From positions 1 to 64,000 of the forward strand of contig JBJTWK010000095.1 of assembly GCA_046081705.1 (NCBI GenBank): a stretch of 64,000 bases of DNA, in the 5' to 3' direction. The notes below the pieces were generated by a model. That model worked only from the letters and a program-made list of their open reading frames with translations, was not told the DNA's origin and searched no databases. The stretch is from IMCC26256 sp046081705 (GTDB lineage Bacteria > Actinomycetota > Acidimicrobiia > IMCC26256). Each line of letters opens with the position of its first letter. The first letter of the stretch is position 1. This document shows positions 48,609 through 57,286 of this stretch, in pieces. Both the position numbers and the translations under genes were made by a program.

Positions 48609-50077
48609 GCGAGCCCGTGACGACGTCGCCAGTGCGCGTGCTGCCACATGTGCTCGAGCGCGGTCACCGCGCGGTTGGACGCGGCGTAGCAGACACGGCC
48701 CGTCCCGCGGACCGTGCGTGGACCGGCGTTGTCCGGATCGGCCACGGCGAGTTCGGTTGCGGTGAGCACGGGCTTCCCGGTCGCGTCCGACACCGCGGCG
48801 GCGGCCTCGGCGAACCGGGAGTCCTGGCGCTGGTGGTACGCGACGATCCGTTCGAGGCCGTGGTCCGGGTAGAACGGACCCTCCTGCTCCATCCGACCCT
48901 GGTTGGCCTGGATCCCGAGCCCCAGGTAGATGACCGCATCGACGTCCGGGTGCGACGCCACGAGATCGAGCACCTCCGGGATCGTGTCGCGGGTCTCGCC
49001 CCCGGCGAGGTCGATCGGGTTGTTGCGGCTCCACCGTGGCGGCAGCAGCGTGTCGATCCGGGCGCGGAGGTCGTCCGGCAACGTGACGAGCTCGAGACTC
49101 GACCGCGTGATGGCGTCGGCGGTCACGACACCCCAGCCGCCGGCGGTGGTGATCACGGCGACCCGGGGACCGCGTGGCAGCGGTTGGGTCGCGAAGCTCG
49201 CCGCCGCTTCGAACGCCTCCTCGACCGTCGCGGCGCGGGTGATCCCCGCCTGCCGGCACGCGCCGTCGAACACGCGGTCGTCGGTGGCGAGCGCCCCGGT
49301 GTGGGATGCGGCGGCCCGCTGGCCCCCGGCGGTCGCGCCACCCTTGAGGAGGACGAGGGGCTTGTGCTCGGTCACGGCGCGGACCCGGTCGTAGAACGCC
49401 CGGCCGTCGGTGATCCCCTCCACGTACGCGAGGGACACCGTCGTCGCATCGTCGTGCGCGTAGAAATCGAGGAAATCGGGCACGGTGACCGCCGCCGCGT
49501 TGCCCGCGGAGACCGCGCGGCTGATGCCGACCCCGGTCTGGCACGCGTAGTTGAGGAACGAGGAGACGAAGTTGCCCGATTGGCTCGCCACGCCGATCGT
49601 CCCCGCCGGCGGGTGCGGCGCGACGATCTGGGCACACAGGGCCGACGGCGTGGAGACGACGCCCTGCCCGTTCGGTCCGGCGAGCAGGATGCCGAGTTCC
49701 CGTGCGAGCGCGACGAGGGCGTCCTGCGCCGCACGTCCCTCCTCCCCCGACTCCCCGTACCCCGCCGACGTCACGAACGCGGCGCGGATTTCGCGGCGCG
49801 CGCACGCCCGCAGGAGCTCCTCGTTCGCGCCGGCCGGGGTGCACACGACCACGAGGTCGACGACGGCGTCGGCCGGCAGGTCGTCGATGCTCGGCACCGT
49901 CTCGATCCCGAGGATGGAGCCGCCCTCCCGGTTGGTCGCGTGCACCTCGCCCCGGTACCCCTGCGAGAGGATGTTGTGGAGTGCGACGAACCCGAACTTC
50001 CCCGGGTGGCTCGACGCGCCGGCGACGACCACCCCGCGCGGGTCGAAGAGGGCACGGAATCCCGCGTGGTCGGTCAC
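48605..50077 (-). CDS. NDP-forming acyl-CoA synthetase, CoA-binding/ligase subunit (alpha)
   Basis: A 490-residue subunit of an NDP-forming acyl-CoA synthetase, which makes or uses acyl-CoA with ADP/ATP. FDPRGVVVAGASSHPGKFGF starts the CoA-binding domain; LAGPNGQGVVST and GVASQSGNFVSSFLNYACQT follow; KPLVLLKGGATAGGQRAAAS with SHTGAL contains the phosphohistidine region of succinyl-CoA synthetase relatives. The partner ATP-grasp subunit is the next gene upstream, overlapping by GTGA. The acyl substrate is not known. Confidence 0.88.
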   Translation of the reverse strand: MTDHAGFRALFDPRGVVVAGASSHPGKFGFVALHNILSQGYRGEVHATNREGGSILGIETVPSIDDLPADAVVDLVVVCTPAGANEELLRACARREIRAAFVTSAGYGESGEEGRAAQDALVALARELGILLAGPNGQGVVSTPSALCAQIVAPHPPAGTIGVASQSGNFVSSFLNYACQTGVGISRAVSAGNAAAVTVPDFLDFYAHDDATTVSLAYVEGITDGRAFYDRVRAVTEHKPLVLLKGGATAGGQRAAASHTGALATDDRVFDGACRQAGITRAATVEEAFEAAASFATQPLPRGPRVAVITTAGGWGVVTADAITRSSLELVTLPDDLRARIDTLLPPRWSRNNPIDLAGGETRDTIPEVLDLVASHPDVDAVIYLGLGIQANQGRMEQEGPFYPDHGLERIVAYHQRQDSRFAEAAAAVSDATGKPVLTATELAVADPDNAGPRTVRGTGRVCYAASNRAVTALEHMWQHAHWRRRHGLA

Positions 50078-50736
50078 GGCCGACCTCCGGTCTCGACGAG
50101 CGCGTCGACCGCGACCGGCCGACCATCCACGATGATGAGCGGGTTGAGGTCCACCGAGGTCACCGCCGGTTCGGCCTCCGCCACGGCGGCGAGGGCGACG
50201 AGCACCTCGGCCACCGCGTCCCGGTCGACCGCGGGTTCCCCGCGGAAGGGGCCCAGGATCGTCTGCATCCGGAGATCGTCGAGCAGGCTCCGAGCCTCGT
50301 CGAGGTCGAGGGGCACGAGCCGGAAGGCGACGTCGCCGAGCGCCTCGGCGAAGATCCCGCCGATGCCGAGCATCACGACGGGTCCGAACTGGGGATCCGT
50401 GAGGAGCCCGGCGATGAGTTCGCGGGTGCCGCGCAGCATCGGCGCGACGAGGAGGGAGACCGGGCCGTCCTCGGGGGTCGCCGCCGCGAGGAGCTCGGCG
50501 GCGGCGATCGCCACCGCGCCCTCGGTGGCGAGCCCGAGCCGGACGAGGCCGCGCTCGGTCTTGTGGGCGATCCGGTCGCCGTTGAGCTTGAGCACGGCGG
50601 GCAGACCCACCGACCGGGCCGCGGCCACGGCGTCCTCGACCGAGTCGACGACGTGCTCCGGCGCGAACGGGACGCCGTGGCGGCGCAGCAGTTCCTTCGA
50701 CGCCGCCTCGGACAGTGTCACGGACTGGATCGACAC
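50074..50736 (-). CDS. NDP-forming acyl-CoA synthetase, ATP-grasp subunit (beta)
   Basis: A 220-residue ATP-grasp protein: LSEAASKELLRRHGVPFAPE, LPAVLKLNGDRIAHKTERGL, MLRGTRELIAGLLTDPQFGP and VTSVDLNPLIIVDGRPVAVD. It grasps ATP and transfers phosphate to the alpha subunit histidine. In many bacteria both parts are fused into one chain; here they are two overlapping genes. The order beta before alpha and the GTG start support a two-gene operon. Confidence 0.88.
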   Translation of the reverse strand: MSIQSVTLSEAASKELLRRHGVPFAPEHVVDSVEDAVAAARSVGLPAVLKLNGDRIAHKTERGLVRLGLATEGAVAIAAAELLAAATPEDGPVSLLVAPMLRGTRELIAGLLTDPQFGPVVMLGIGGIFAEALGDVAFRLVPLDLDEARSLLDDLRMQTILGPFRGEPAVDRDAVAEVLVALAAVAEAEPAVTSVDLNPLIIVDGRPVAVDALVETGGRP

Positions 50737-50762
50737 GCTCGGTCCCCTCTCGGAAGGAGGCG

Positions 50763-50768
50763 TAGCCT
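50763..50768 (+). promoter_or_regulatory. -10 box TAGCCT, leaderless promoter of the GH84 operon
   Basis: TAGCCT ends 6 nt before the GTG at 50775. No Shine-Dalgarno at a usable distance. It drives four overlapping genes. Confidence 0.5.
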
Positions 50769-50774
50769 ACCGAC

Positions 50775-52193
50775 GTGCCCGGCCCCATCCCCCGGCGCGG
50801 CGTGATCGAGGGATTCTACGGGCGACCGTGGACCTTCGACGAGCGCGCCGACGCCCTCCGCTTCCTTGCCGACGTCGGTATGAACGCCTACGTCTACGCG
50901 CCCAAGGACGATCCCCGGCATCGGGCCGAGTGGCGCCTCCCGTACGACGAACCCGCGCTCGATGGGTTCCGGCGACTCGCGGCGATCGGACGGGAGGTCG
51001 GCGTGCGGGTCGGCTTCGCGATCTCGCCCGGGCTCGACCTCGATCCGACGTCGGCCGGGGACCGTGGCGCGCTCGTGGCCAAGGCGGCGACCATGGTCGA
51101 ACTCGGCTGGAGCTGGATCGTGCTCGCCTTCGACGACATCCCGCTGCGGAACGACGCCGCATCCGGTCAGGCGGCGGTCGCCTCCGAGGTCCTCGACGGG
51201 ATCCTCGAACGGGATCCAGGGGCCGAACTCACGCTCGTGCCGACGGAGTACGTGGGCGGGCGGTCGAGCCCCTACCTCACGGCGCTCGGCGCCGCCCTCG
51301 ATCCGCGGATCGAGGTGATGTGGACGGGTCCGACCGTGTGCTCCCCGACGATCACCGGGGCCGACGCCGCGGCGCGGGCGGCGTGCGTCGGCGGGCGCGC
51401 CCCCCTCCTCTGGGACAACGTGCCGGTCAACGACGGGTCGATGGCCTCGTCGCTGCACCTCGGCCCCTACCGTGGTCGAGGTGCCGACCTCGCGCCCGCC
51501 GTGTCGGGCATCCTCCTCAATCCGATGAACCAGGCCCATTGCTCCCGCATCGCCATCGCAGCGGCCGCCGAGTACATGGCGGCGCCCGACGCCTACGACC
51601 CGGACGCGGCGTGGGTGCGTGCGGTCGCACTGGTGGCGGAGGACCGTGACTGGCTGGCGCCGATCGCCGCGGCGATGGCCGACTCCCCCGTCGTCGACCC
51701 CACGGACCTGCCGGCGGCTCGCGTGCTCGACCGGGCGCTCGCGGGTGACGGGACTGCGTGGACCCGGCTCGCCGACCTGCTCCGGACCCTCAGGGCCGCG
51801 GGTCGCGCCGTGCGAGCGGCGGCGGCCGGCGGTGACCCGGTGGCCGCCGAGATCGTCCCGTGGTGCGATGCGATCGAGCGGGAGACGGCGACGGCCGGCT
51901 CGGCACTGCGGCTCCACGACGCGCTCGCCGTCGACCCGGTGGATGCGACGGCCGCCATGGAGCTCGCGGTCGGTACCGCGTGGGCGTGGAGCGCCGCGGT
52001 GCGCGGTGCCGATCGGACCGTGCTCGGCCCCCGCTCGACGGTCCACACCGCCATCGTGCAACTGCCGGACGGTCGCCCGGCGTTCGACGTGGGCACCGGG
52101 TTGCGGTTCGACGCCAGCGTGGTCGACCGCCTCGTGCGTCGCGTGCTCGACGACTACGACGCCTGGCGGCGGGCCGAGGACGGTGCGGCGTGA
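50775..52193 (+). CDS. GH84-family beta-N-acetylglucosaminidase (O-GlcNAcase/hyaluronidase-like)
   Basis: A 472-residue TIM-barrel glycosidase. RRGVIEGFYGRPWTFDERAD is the GH84 N-terminal hallmark, and the substrate-assisted acid pair is D120-D121 in VLAFDDIPLRND. MNAYVYAPKDDPRHRAEWRL and MWTGPTVCSPTITGADAAA are typical of the family, which removes beta-linked GlcNAc from proteins or glycans. A helical C-terminal region lacks the eukaryotic histone-acetyltransferase-like domain. No signal peptide is seen, so a cytoplasmic substrate is implied, unlike secreted clostridial enzymes. It is coupled to a glycosyltransferase by GTGA. Confidence 0.88.
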   Translation: MPGPIPRRGVIEGFYGRPWTFDERADALRFLADVGMNAYVYAPKDDPRHRAEWRLPYDEPALDGFRRLAAIGREVGVRVGFAISPGLDLDPTSAGDRGALVAKAATMVELGWSWIVLAFDDIPLRNDAASGQAAVASEVLDGILERDPGAELTLVPTEYVGGRSSPYLTALGAALDPRIEVMWTGPTVCSPTITGADAAARAACVGGRAPLLWDNVPVNDGSMASSLHLGPYRGRGADLAPAVSGILLNPMNQAHCSRIAIAAAAEYMAAPDAYDPDAAWVRAVALVAEDRDWLAPIAAAMADSPVVDPTDLPAARVLDRALAGDGTAWTRLADLLRTLRAAGRAVRAAAAGGDPVAAEIVPWCDAIERETATAGSALRLHDALAVDPVDATAAMELAVGTAWAWSAAVRGADRTVLGPRSTVHTAIVQLPDGRPAFDVGTGLRFDASVVDRLVRRVLDDYDAWRRAEDGAA

Positions 52194-52906
52194 TCTCGAT
52201 CGTGCTCCCCGCGTTCAACGAGGCGTCGATGCTCGAGGCCACGGTGCGCGACGTGGTCGGCGGGTTCCGGGCCCGCGGCGACGCGTTCGAGGTCCACGTG
52301 GTCGAGAACGGTTCCACCGACGACACCTCGGCCGTCGCCCGTCGACTCGAGGCCGAGTGGCCCGAGGTCCGGGTCGCATCCCTCGGGTATGCGGATTACG
52401 GCGACGCGCTGCGCGCGGGGCTGCTCGCCTCCCGCGGTGAGGTCGCGGTGATCTTCGACGTCGACTACTACGACCTCGCCTTCGCGTCCGCCGCGATCGA
52501 GGTCCTCGACGCATCGCCCGAGCCGACCGGTCCGGTCGTGGTGGTCGGATCGAAACGGGCTCCCGGGGCCCGGGACGAGCGCATCGTGCTGCGCCGCCTC
52601 GCCACCGCGATCTTCAGCGGCATCCTGCGGGGACTGTTCGGACTGTCGCTCTCCGACACGCACGGCATGAAGGTCCTGAGCCTCGTGGCGCTGCGCCCGG
52701 TCGTGCCCGAGTGCCGGTGCGGAGCCGACCTCTTCGACACCGAACTCATCATCCGGGCCGAACGGGTCGGGTACCGCGTCGCCGAGATCCCGGTGGTCGT
52801 GCGCGAGTTGCGGCCCTCGCGCACCTCCATCCTGCGGCGCGTGCCCCGGACCCTCGGTGGCCTCATCCGCCTCCGACGGTTGCTGGGCCGGCCGCCGCGG
52901 CGATGA
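52190..52906 (+). CDS. GT2-family glycosyltransferase, DPM1-like
   Basis: A 238-residue GT-A fold enzyme. ISIVLPAFNEASMLEATVRD is the donor-binding start, VVENGSTDDT the next motif and VIFDVDYYD the DxD metal site. GRDPM-like polyprenyl-phosphate transferases share this pattern; the protein has no clear membrane helix. Its location between a GlcNAc hydrolase and a GlcNAc-6-phosphate deacetylase suggests an amino-sugar-related acceptor or donor. GTG start in a GTGA overlap; ATGA overlap with the next gene. Confidence 0.8.
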   Translation: MISIVLPAFNEASMLEATVRDVVGGFRARGDAFEVHVVENGSTDDTSAVARRLEAEWPEVRVASLGYADYGDALRAGLLASRGEVAVIFDVDYYDLAFASAAIEVLDASPEPTGPVVVVGSKRAPGARDERIVLRRLATAIFSGILRGLFGLSLSDTHGMKVLSLVALRPVVPECRCGADLFDTELIIRAERVGYRVAEIPVVVRELRPSRTSILRRVPRTLGGLIRLRRLLGRPPRR

Positions 52907-54015
52907 CCGAGGTGCTCGCCGCCGACGCGGTGCTGTTCGAGGGTCGGACCGGGCCGGGGTGGCTGGCGATCGATGACGGGCGGGTGGTCGAGGTCGGTCG
53001 GACCCGCCCGCCCGCCGGTGCGCGCGGGCTCGGGGACGTGCTCATCGCCCCGGGCTTCGTCGACATCCAGGTGAACGGGGTCGGCGGCGTGGACCTCCTG
53101 CGGGCCGAGGGTGCGGACCTCACCGTCGCCGGCCTCGCCCTCGCTTGCGCCGGCACCACCTCGTACCTCCCGACGCTCTGCAGCAGCCCCCGCGACCGGT
53201 ACCCCGCCGCACTCGACCGGATCGCGGCGGCGCGCCCCACCGCGGCCGGGGCGCGCATCGACGGCGTCCACCTCGAGGGTCCGTTCCTCGGCGGCGCGCC
53301 GGGCGCCCATCCGGTCGCACTGCTGGGCCCGGCGGATCCCGCGTTCATCGACGGCCTGCTGACCGGCTGGCCCGGTCTGGTGCGTCTCGTGACGCTCGCG
53401 CCCGAGGCCGACCCGGACCGGGTGGCGATCGGGCGGCTCGTCGCCGCGGGCGTGCGCGTCGCACTCGGTCACTCGACCTGCTCGTACGAGGCGGCGCGGG
53501 CCGCGGCGGACGCGGGGGCGACGATCGTGACGCACCTCGGCAACGGCATGCGCCCGCTCCACCAGCGCGATCCGGGTCTCGTGGGCGCGGGTCTCACCGA
53601 GCCCCGGCTCGTCCCGAGCCTCATCGCGGACGGCGTGCACCTGCACGACGCGTTCCTCCGGCTGGCCACCGCGGCCCGGCCCGACGCGATCCTCGTGTCG
53701 GATGCGGTCGCGACCGGCATCGAGTACTTCGGCGCCGCGGTGACCGGCCGCGACGGGGCCGCGTTCCTCGACGACGGCACGCTCACCGGCGCCGTGGTCG
53801 GCCTCGATGCGTGCGTGCGGACGGTCGTCCGGGTCGGGGTGTCCGTCGCGACCGCGCTCGCCATGGCCAGCGTCCACCCGGCGCAGGCGATCGGTCTCGA
53901 CACCTGGGGTGCGGTGGGTGTCGGTGGTCGGGCGGACCTCGTCGTGCTGGACCCGGTCACCCTCGAGGTGCGCGGGGTGCGGGTCGACGGCCGGGTGCCG
54001 GGCGGTCCGCCGTGA
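52903..54015 (+). CDS. N-acetylglucosamine-6-phosphate deacetylase-like
   Basis: A 370-residue amidohydrolase of the NagA family, which removes acetate from GlcNAc-6-phosphate. Metal-site motifs: the HLEGPFLGG glutamate, the histidines in ALGHSTCSYEAA and THLGNGMRPLHQRDPG, and the catalytic aspartate in LVSDAVATGIEYFG. APGFVDIQVNGVGGVDLLRA is the usual N-terminal part. NagA normally acts with NagB and a transporter, none of which is here. It lies between a GT2 gene and a FIST gene with 4-nt overlaps. Confidence 0.88.
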   Translation: MTEVLAADAVLFEGRTGPGWLAIDDGRVVEVGRTRPPAGARGLGDVLIAPGFVDIQVNGVGGVDLLRAEGADLTVAGLALACAGTTSYLPTLCSSPRDRYPAALDRIAAARPTAAGARIDGVHLEGPFLGGAPGAHPVALLGPADPAFIDGLLTGWPGLVRLVTLAPEADPDRVAIGRLVAAGVRVALGHSTCSYEAARAAADAGATIVTHLGNGMRPLHQRDPGLVGAGLTEPRLVPSLIADGVHLHDAFLRLATAARPDAILVSDAVATGIEYFGAAVTGRDGAAFLDDGTLTGAVVGLDACVRTVVRVGVSVATALAMASVHPAQAIGLDTWGAVGVGGRADLVVLDPVTLEVRGVRVDGRVPGGPP

Positions 54016-55157
54016 ACCGGTACGCCGCGGCGGTCTCCGCGCACCCGCTCGCCACCCACGCGGTCGGCGAGGTGGCCGGTGAACTCCTCGATGCGCTCGC
54101 GGGCGAGGCGCCGGACCTGCTCGTGTGGTTCGTCAGCCCGCACCACGTGGGGGCGATCGAGGACATCCACGGAGCCCTCGCGGCACTCACGGGGGCGCGC
54201 CGGACGATCGCGACGACCGCGGTCTCGGTGATCGGGGGGTCGAGCGAGATCGAGGACGGCCCGGGGCTCAGTGCGTTCGCGGCCCGGCTCCCCGTCCACA
54301 CGGTGACCCCCGTGCGGCTCACGCCGATCGAGTCGCCCGACGGTCGGGATCTCATCGGTTGGCCGGACGACCTCGGGTCCGCCCACACGCTCCTCGTGCT
54401 CGGCGACCCCTTCACCTTCCCGGCCGACAACCTCCTCGTCGGCGCCGCCGACCGGGCACCGGGCCTCCGGGTGGTAGGCGGCCTCGCCTCGGCCGGGACG
54501 CGGCCCGGGGTCGACCGCCTCGTCCTCGACGGGTCCATCCACCACGACGGTGCGGTCGGTCTCGCCATCGGCGGGGGTCCCCCGATCGGCACGGTCGTGT
54601 CCCAGGGCTGCCGACCCCTCGGTGAGCCGTTCACGGTGACCGCGTCGGAGGGTCGGTTCATCGCGACCCTCGGTGGCCGCCCCGCGCTCGACCGCCTCCA
54701 GGAGACGGCCGCTGCGGCGACCGAGGCGGAACGGGACCTCCTGCGCCGGGGCGTCCACCTGGGGATCGCAGTCGACGAGCAGCGGGACGAACTCGGTCGG
54801 GGCGACTTCCTCATCCGCTCGGTCATCGGCGCCGACCGTGGGACCGGGGCGATCGCGGTGGGTGCCCGGGTCCCGGTCGGCACCACGGTGCGGTTCCAGG
54901 TGCGGGACGCCGCATCGGCGGACGAGGACCTCGCCCTCATGCTCGGTGGCGAACGGGCGGCGGCGGCGCTGCTGTTCACGTGCAACGGGCGGGGTGCGCA
55001 CCTGTTCGGCGTCCCCGACCACGACGCGCTCGCGGTGCAGGGTGCCCTCGGGCCGATCCCCCTCGCCGGGATGGCCTGCGCCGGCGAGTTCGGTCCAGTG
55101 GGCGGGATCAACCACCTGCACGGCTTCACCGCGAGCCTCGCCCTCCTCCCCGACTGA
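54012..55157 (+). CDS. FIST domain sensory protein
   Basis: A 381-residue protein with FIST-N (DLLVWFVSPHHVGAIEDIHG, RRTIATTAVSVIGGSSEIED, GLRVVGGLASAGTRPGVDRL) and FIST-C (GEPFTVTASEGRFIATLGGR, GDFLIRSVIGADRGTGAIAV, AAALLFTCNGRGAHLFG). FIST domains are proposed to bind small ligands and usually act as inputs for signalling; here the protein is free-standing, so it may be a soluble receptor or a binding protein. GTG start in a GTGA overlap, so it is the fourth member of the GH84 unit. The ligand is unknown. Confidence 0.88.
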   Translation: MNRYAAAVSAHPLATHAVGEVAGELLDALAGEAPDLLVWFVSPHHVGAIEDIHGALAALTGARRTIATTAVSVIGGSSEIEDGPGLSAFAARLPVHTVTPVRLTPIESPDGRDLIGWPDDLGSAHTLLVLGDPFTFPADNLLVGAADRAPGLRVVGGLASAGTRPGVDRLVLDGSIHHDGAVGLAIGGGPPIGTVVSQGCRPLGEPFTVTASEGRFIATLGGRPALDRLQETAAAATEAERDLLRRGVHLGIAVDEQRDELGRGDFLIRSVIGADRGTGAIAVGARVPVGTTVRFQVRDAASADEDLALMLGGERAAAALLFTCNGRGAHLFGVPDHDALAVQGALGPIPLAGMACAGEFGPVGGINHLHGFTASLALLPD

Positions 55158-55193
55158 GCCGAGGAGATCCGAGGTGGGCGCGGAGGCGCTGCC

Positions 55194-55199
55194 TAGGAT
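55194..55199 (+). promoter_or_regulatory. -10 box TAGGAT for tkt-tal
   Basis: TAGGAT would start transcription near 55206, giving an 80-nt leader to the tkt GTG at 55288. GATGAGGGATGTGACGG precedes the start. Confidence 0.45.
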
Positions 55200-55287
55200 C
55201 GCCCGAGCGGACGGAGTGGGTCTGTGTGCACGCCCTGGGGGGTTCCCTGGGCCGCGCGCGCCCGGCCCCCGATGAGGGATGTGACGG

Positions 55288-57285
55288 GTGGGCGACACCA
55301 CGCAGACGGTCGACTGGGAGCAGCGCGGTATCGAGGTCGTGCGCGGCCTCGCCATGGACGCCGTGCAACAGGCGAACTCGGGCCACCCAGGGACGCCGAT
55401 GGCCCTCGCCCCGCTTGCGCACGTCCTCTACACGCGCATCATGCGCTACGACGCCGCGGACCCCGAGTGGCACGACCGCGATCGGTTCGTGCTCAGCATC
55501 GGCCATGCGTCGATGCTCCTCTACTCGATGCTGCACCTCTGCGGGTTCGGCGTGTCCCTCGACGACATCCGCGCGTTCCGGCAGTGGGGTTCGATGACGC
55601 CCGGGCACCCGGAGAAGGGTCACACCCCCGGGGTCGAGGTCACGACGGGGCCGCTCGGCCAGGGCATCGCGAACGCGGTGGGCCTCGCCATCGCCGAGGC
55701 GAACCTGCGGGAACGCTTCGGTGCCGACCTCACCGACCACCACGTGTTCGCCATCGTCGGTGACGGGGACCTGCAGGAGGGGGTGAGCCACGAGGCGGCC
55801 TCCCTCGCCGGACACCTCGGACTCGGACGCCTCGTGGTGGTCTACGACGACAACCGCATCACCATCGACGGCGGGACCGACCTGTCCTACAGCGACGACG
55901 CAGCCACGCGGTTCGAGTCCTACGGCTGGCACGTGCACGAGATCGGTGACGTGGCGAACGACCTCGACGCGCTCGAGGCCGGCATCCGTCGGGCGATGGA
56001 GGAGACCGACCGACCGACCCTCGTCGTGCTGCGCTCCCACATCGGGTACCCGTCCCCGAAGTTCACCGACACATCGGCGGCGCACGGCTCCGCGCTCGGT
56101 GCCGATGAGGTCCGGGTGGTGAAGGAGCTCATCGGTCTGCCGGTCGACGAGACCTTCACGGTGCCCGACGAGGTGCTCGACCGGTACCGCACGGCCGGCG
56201 CCGGCGGGGGTGCGGCCCGTGCCGCGTGGACCGGACGTCGCGACGCCGCACGCCGCGACGACCCCGCCCGGGTCGCGGCGCTCGAGGCGTCCGCGACCGG
56301 CCGCGGCCTGCCGGGCTGGACCGACGCCCTCCCGTCCTGGCCCGCGGGCGAGTCGGTGGCGACCCGCAACGCGTGCGCGAAGGTGCTCGACGCGATCGTG
56401 GAGGTCGTGCCCGGGCTCGTCGGCGGTGGTGCCGACCTGACGGGGAACACCGGTACCGCCCTCAAGGGTGCGTCGGTCCTGCGTCGCGGTGCGCTCGGCG
56501 GCCGGCAGCTGTTCTTCGGCGTGCGCGAGCACGGCATGGGGTCGGTGATGGTCGGCATGGCCGAGGGTGGTCTCACCCCGTTCGGCGGCACGTTCTTCGT
56601 GTTCAGCGACTACATGCGGCCGGCGGTGCGGGTCGCGGCGCTCTCGCGGTCCAAGGTCGCCTTCGTCTGGTCGCACGACTCCATCGCCGTGGGCGAGGAC
56701 GGTCCGACCCACCAGCCGGTGGAGCACCTCGCCGCCCTCCGGGCGATGCCCGGTCTGCGCATCATCCGTCCGGCCGACGCCAACGAGACCGCGGCGGCCT
56801 GGCGGGTGCACCTCGAGGGTGAGGGGCCGACGGCGATCGTGCTGTCCCGCCAGAACCTCCCGGTGCTCACTGGCACCGACACCCTCGCAGCCGACGGCGT
56901 CGCCGCCGGTGCGTACGTGCTGGTGGCCGAGTCGAGCGCCGAACCCGACGTCGTGCTCATCGGCACCGGGTCCGAGGTCTCGCTCTGCGTCGAGGCCCAC
57001 GCCGCGCTCGCGACCGCCGGACTCGACGCCCGCGTGGTCTCGATGCCCTCGTGGGATCTCTTCGCCGCCCGCACCGCTGCGGAACGGGCGGCGGTGCTGC
57101 CGGCGGGCGTCCCGCGCCTCGCGGTCGAGGCCGGCACCACCTTCGGGTGGACGCGGTGGGCCGACGACACGATCGGGCTCGACGCGTTCGGCGCTTCGGC
57201 GCCCGGTGCGGTCGCCCTGGAACGGTTCGGGTTCACCGTCGACGCCGTGGTCGCGCGTGCGACCGCCCTGGCCGGAGGTCGCTGA
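55288..57285 (+). CDS. tkt: Transketolase
   Basis: A 665-residue thiamine pyrophosphate enzyme of the non-oxidative pentose phosphate pathway. The N-terminal QQANSGHPGTPMALAPLAHV, the TPP motif IVGDGDLQEGVSHEAASLAG and the pyrimidine domain with GEDGPTHQPVEHLAALRAMP are complete. GTG at 55288 is the best start. Transaldolase follows after 1 nt, so the two form an operon that recycles sugar phosphates. Confidence 0.96.
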   Translation: MGDTTQTVDWEQRGIEVVRGLAMDAVQQANSGHPGTPMALAPLAHVLYTRIMRYDAADPEWHDRDRFVLSIGHASMLLYSMLHLCGFGVSLDDIRAFRQWGSMTPGHPEKGHTPGVEVTTGPLGQGIANAVGLAIAEANLRERFGADLTDHHVFAIVGDGDLQEGVSHEAASLAGHLGLGRLVVVYDDNRITIDGGTDLSYSDDAATRFESYGWHVHEIGDVANDLDALEAGIRRAMEETDRPTLVVLRSHIGYPSPKFTDTSAAHGSALGADEVRVVKELIGLPVDETFTVPDEVLDRYRTAGAGGGAARAAWTGRRDAARRDDPARVAALEASATGRGLPGWTDALPSWPAGESVATRNACAKVLDAIVEVVPGLVGGGADLTGNTGTALKGASVLRRGALGGRQLFFGVREHGMGSVMVGMAEGGLTPFGGTFFVFSDYMRPAVRVAALSRSKVAFVWSHDSIAVGEDGPTHQPVEHLAALRAMPGLRIIRPADANETAAAWRVHLEGEGPTAIVLSRQNLPVLTGTDTLAADGVAAGAYVLVAESSAEPDVVLIGTGSEVSLCVEAHAALATAGLDARVVSMPSWDLFAARTAAERAAVLPAGVPRLAVEAGTTFGWTRWADDTIGLDAFGASAPGAVALERFGFTVDAVVARATALAGGR

Positions 57286-57286
57286 C

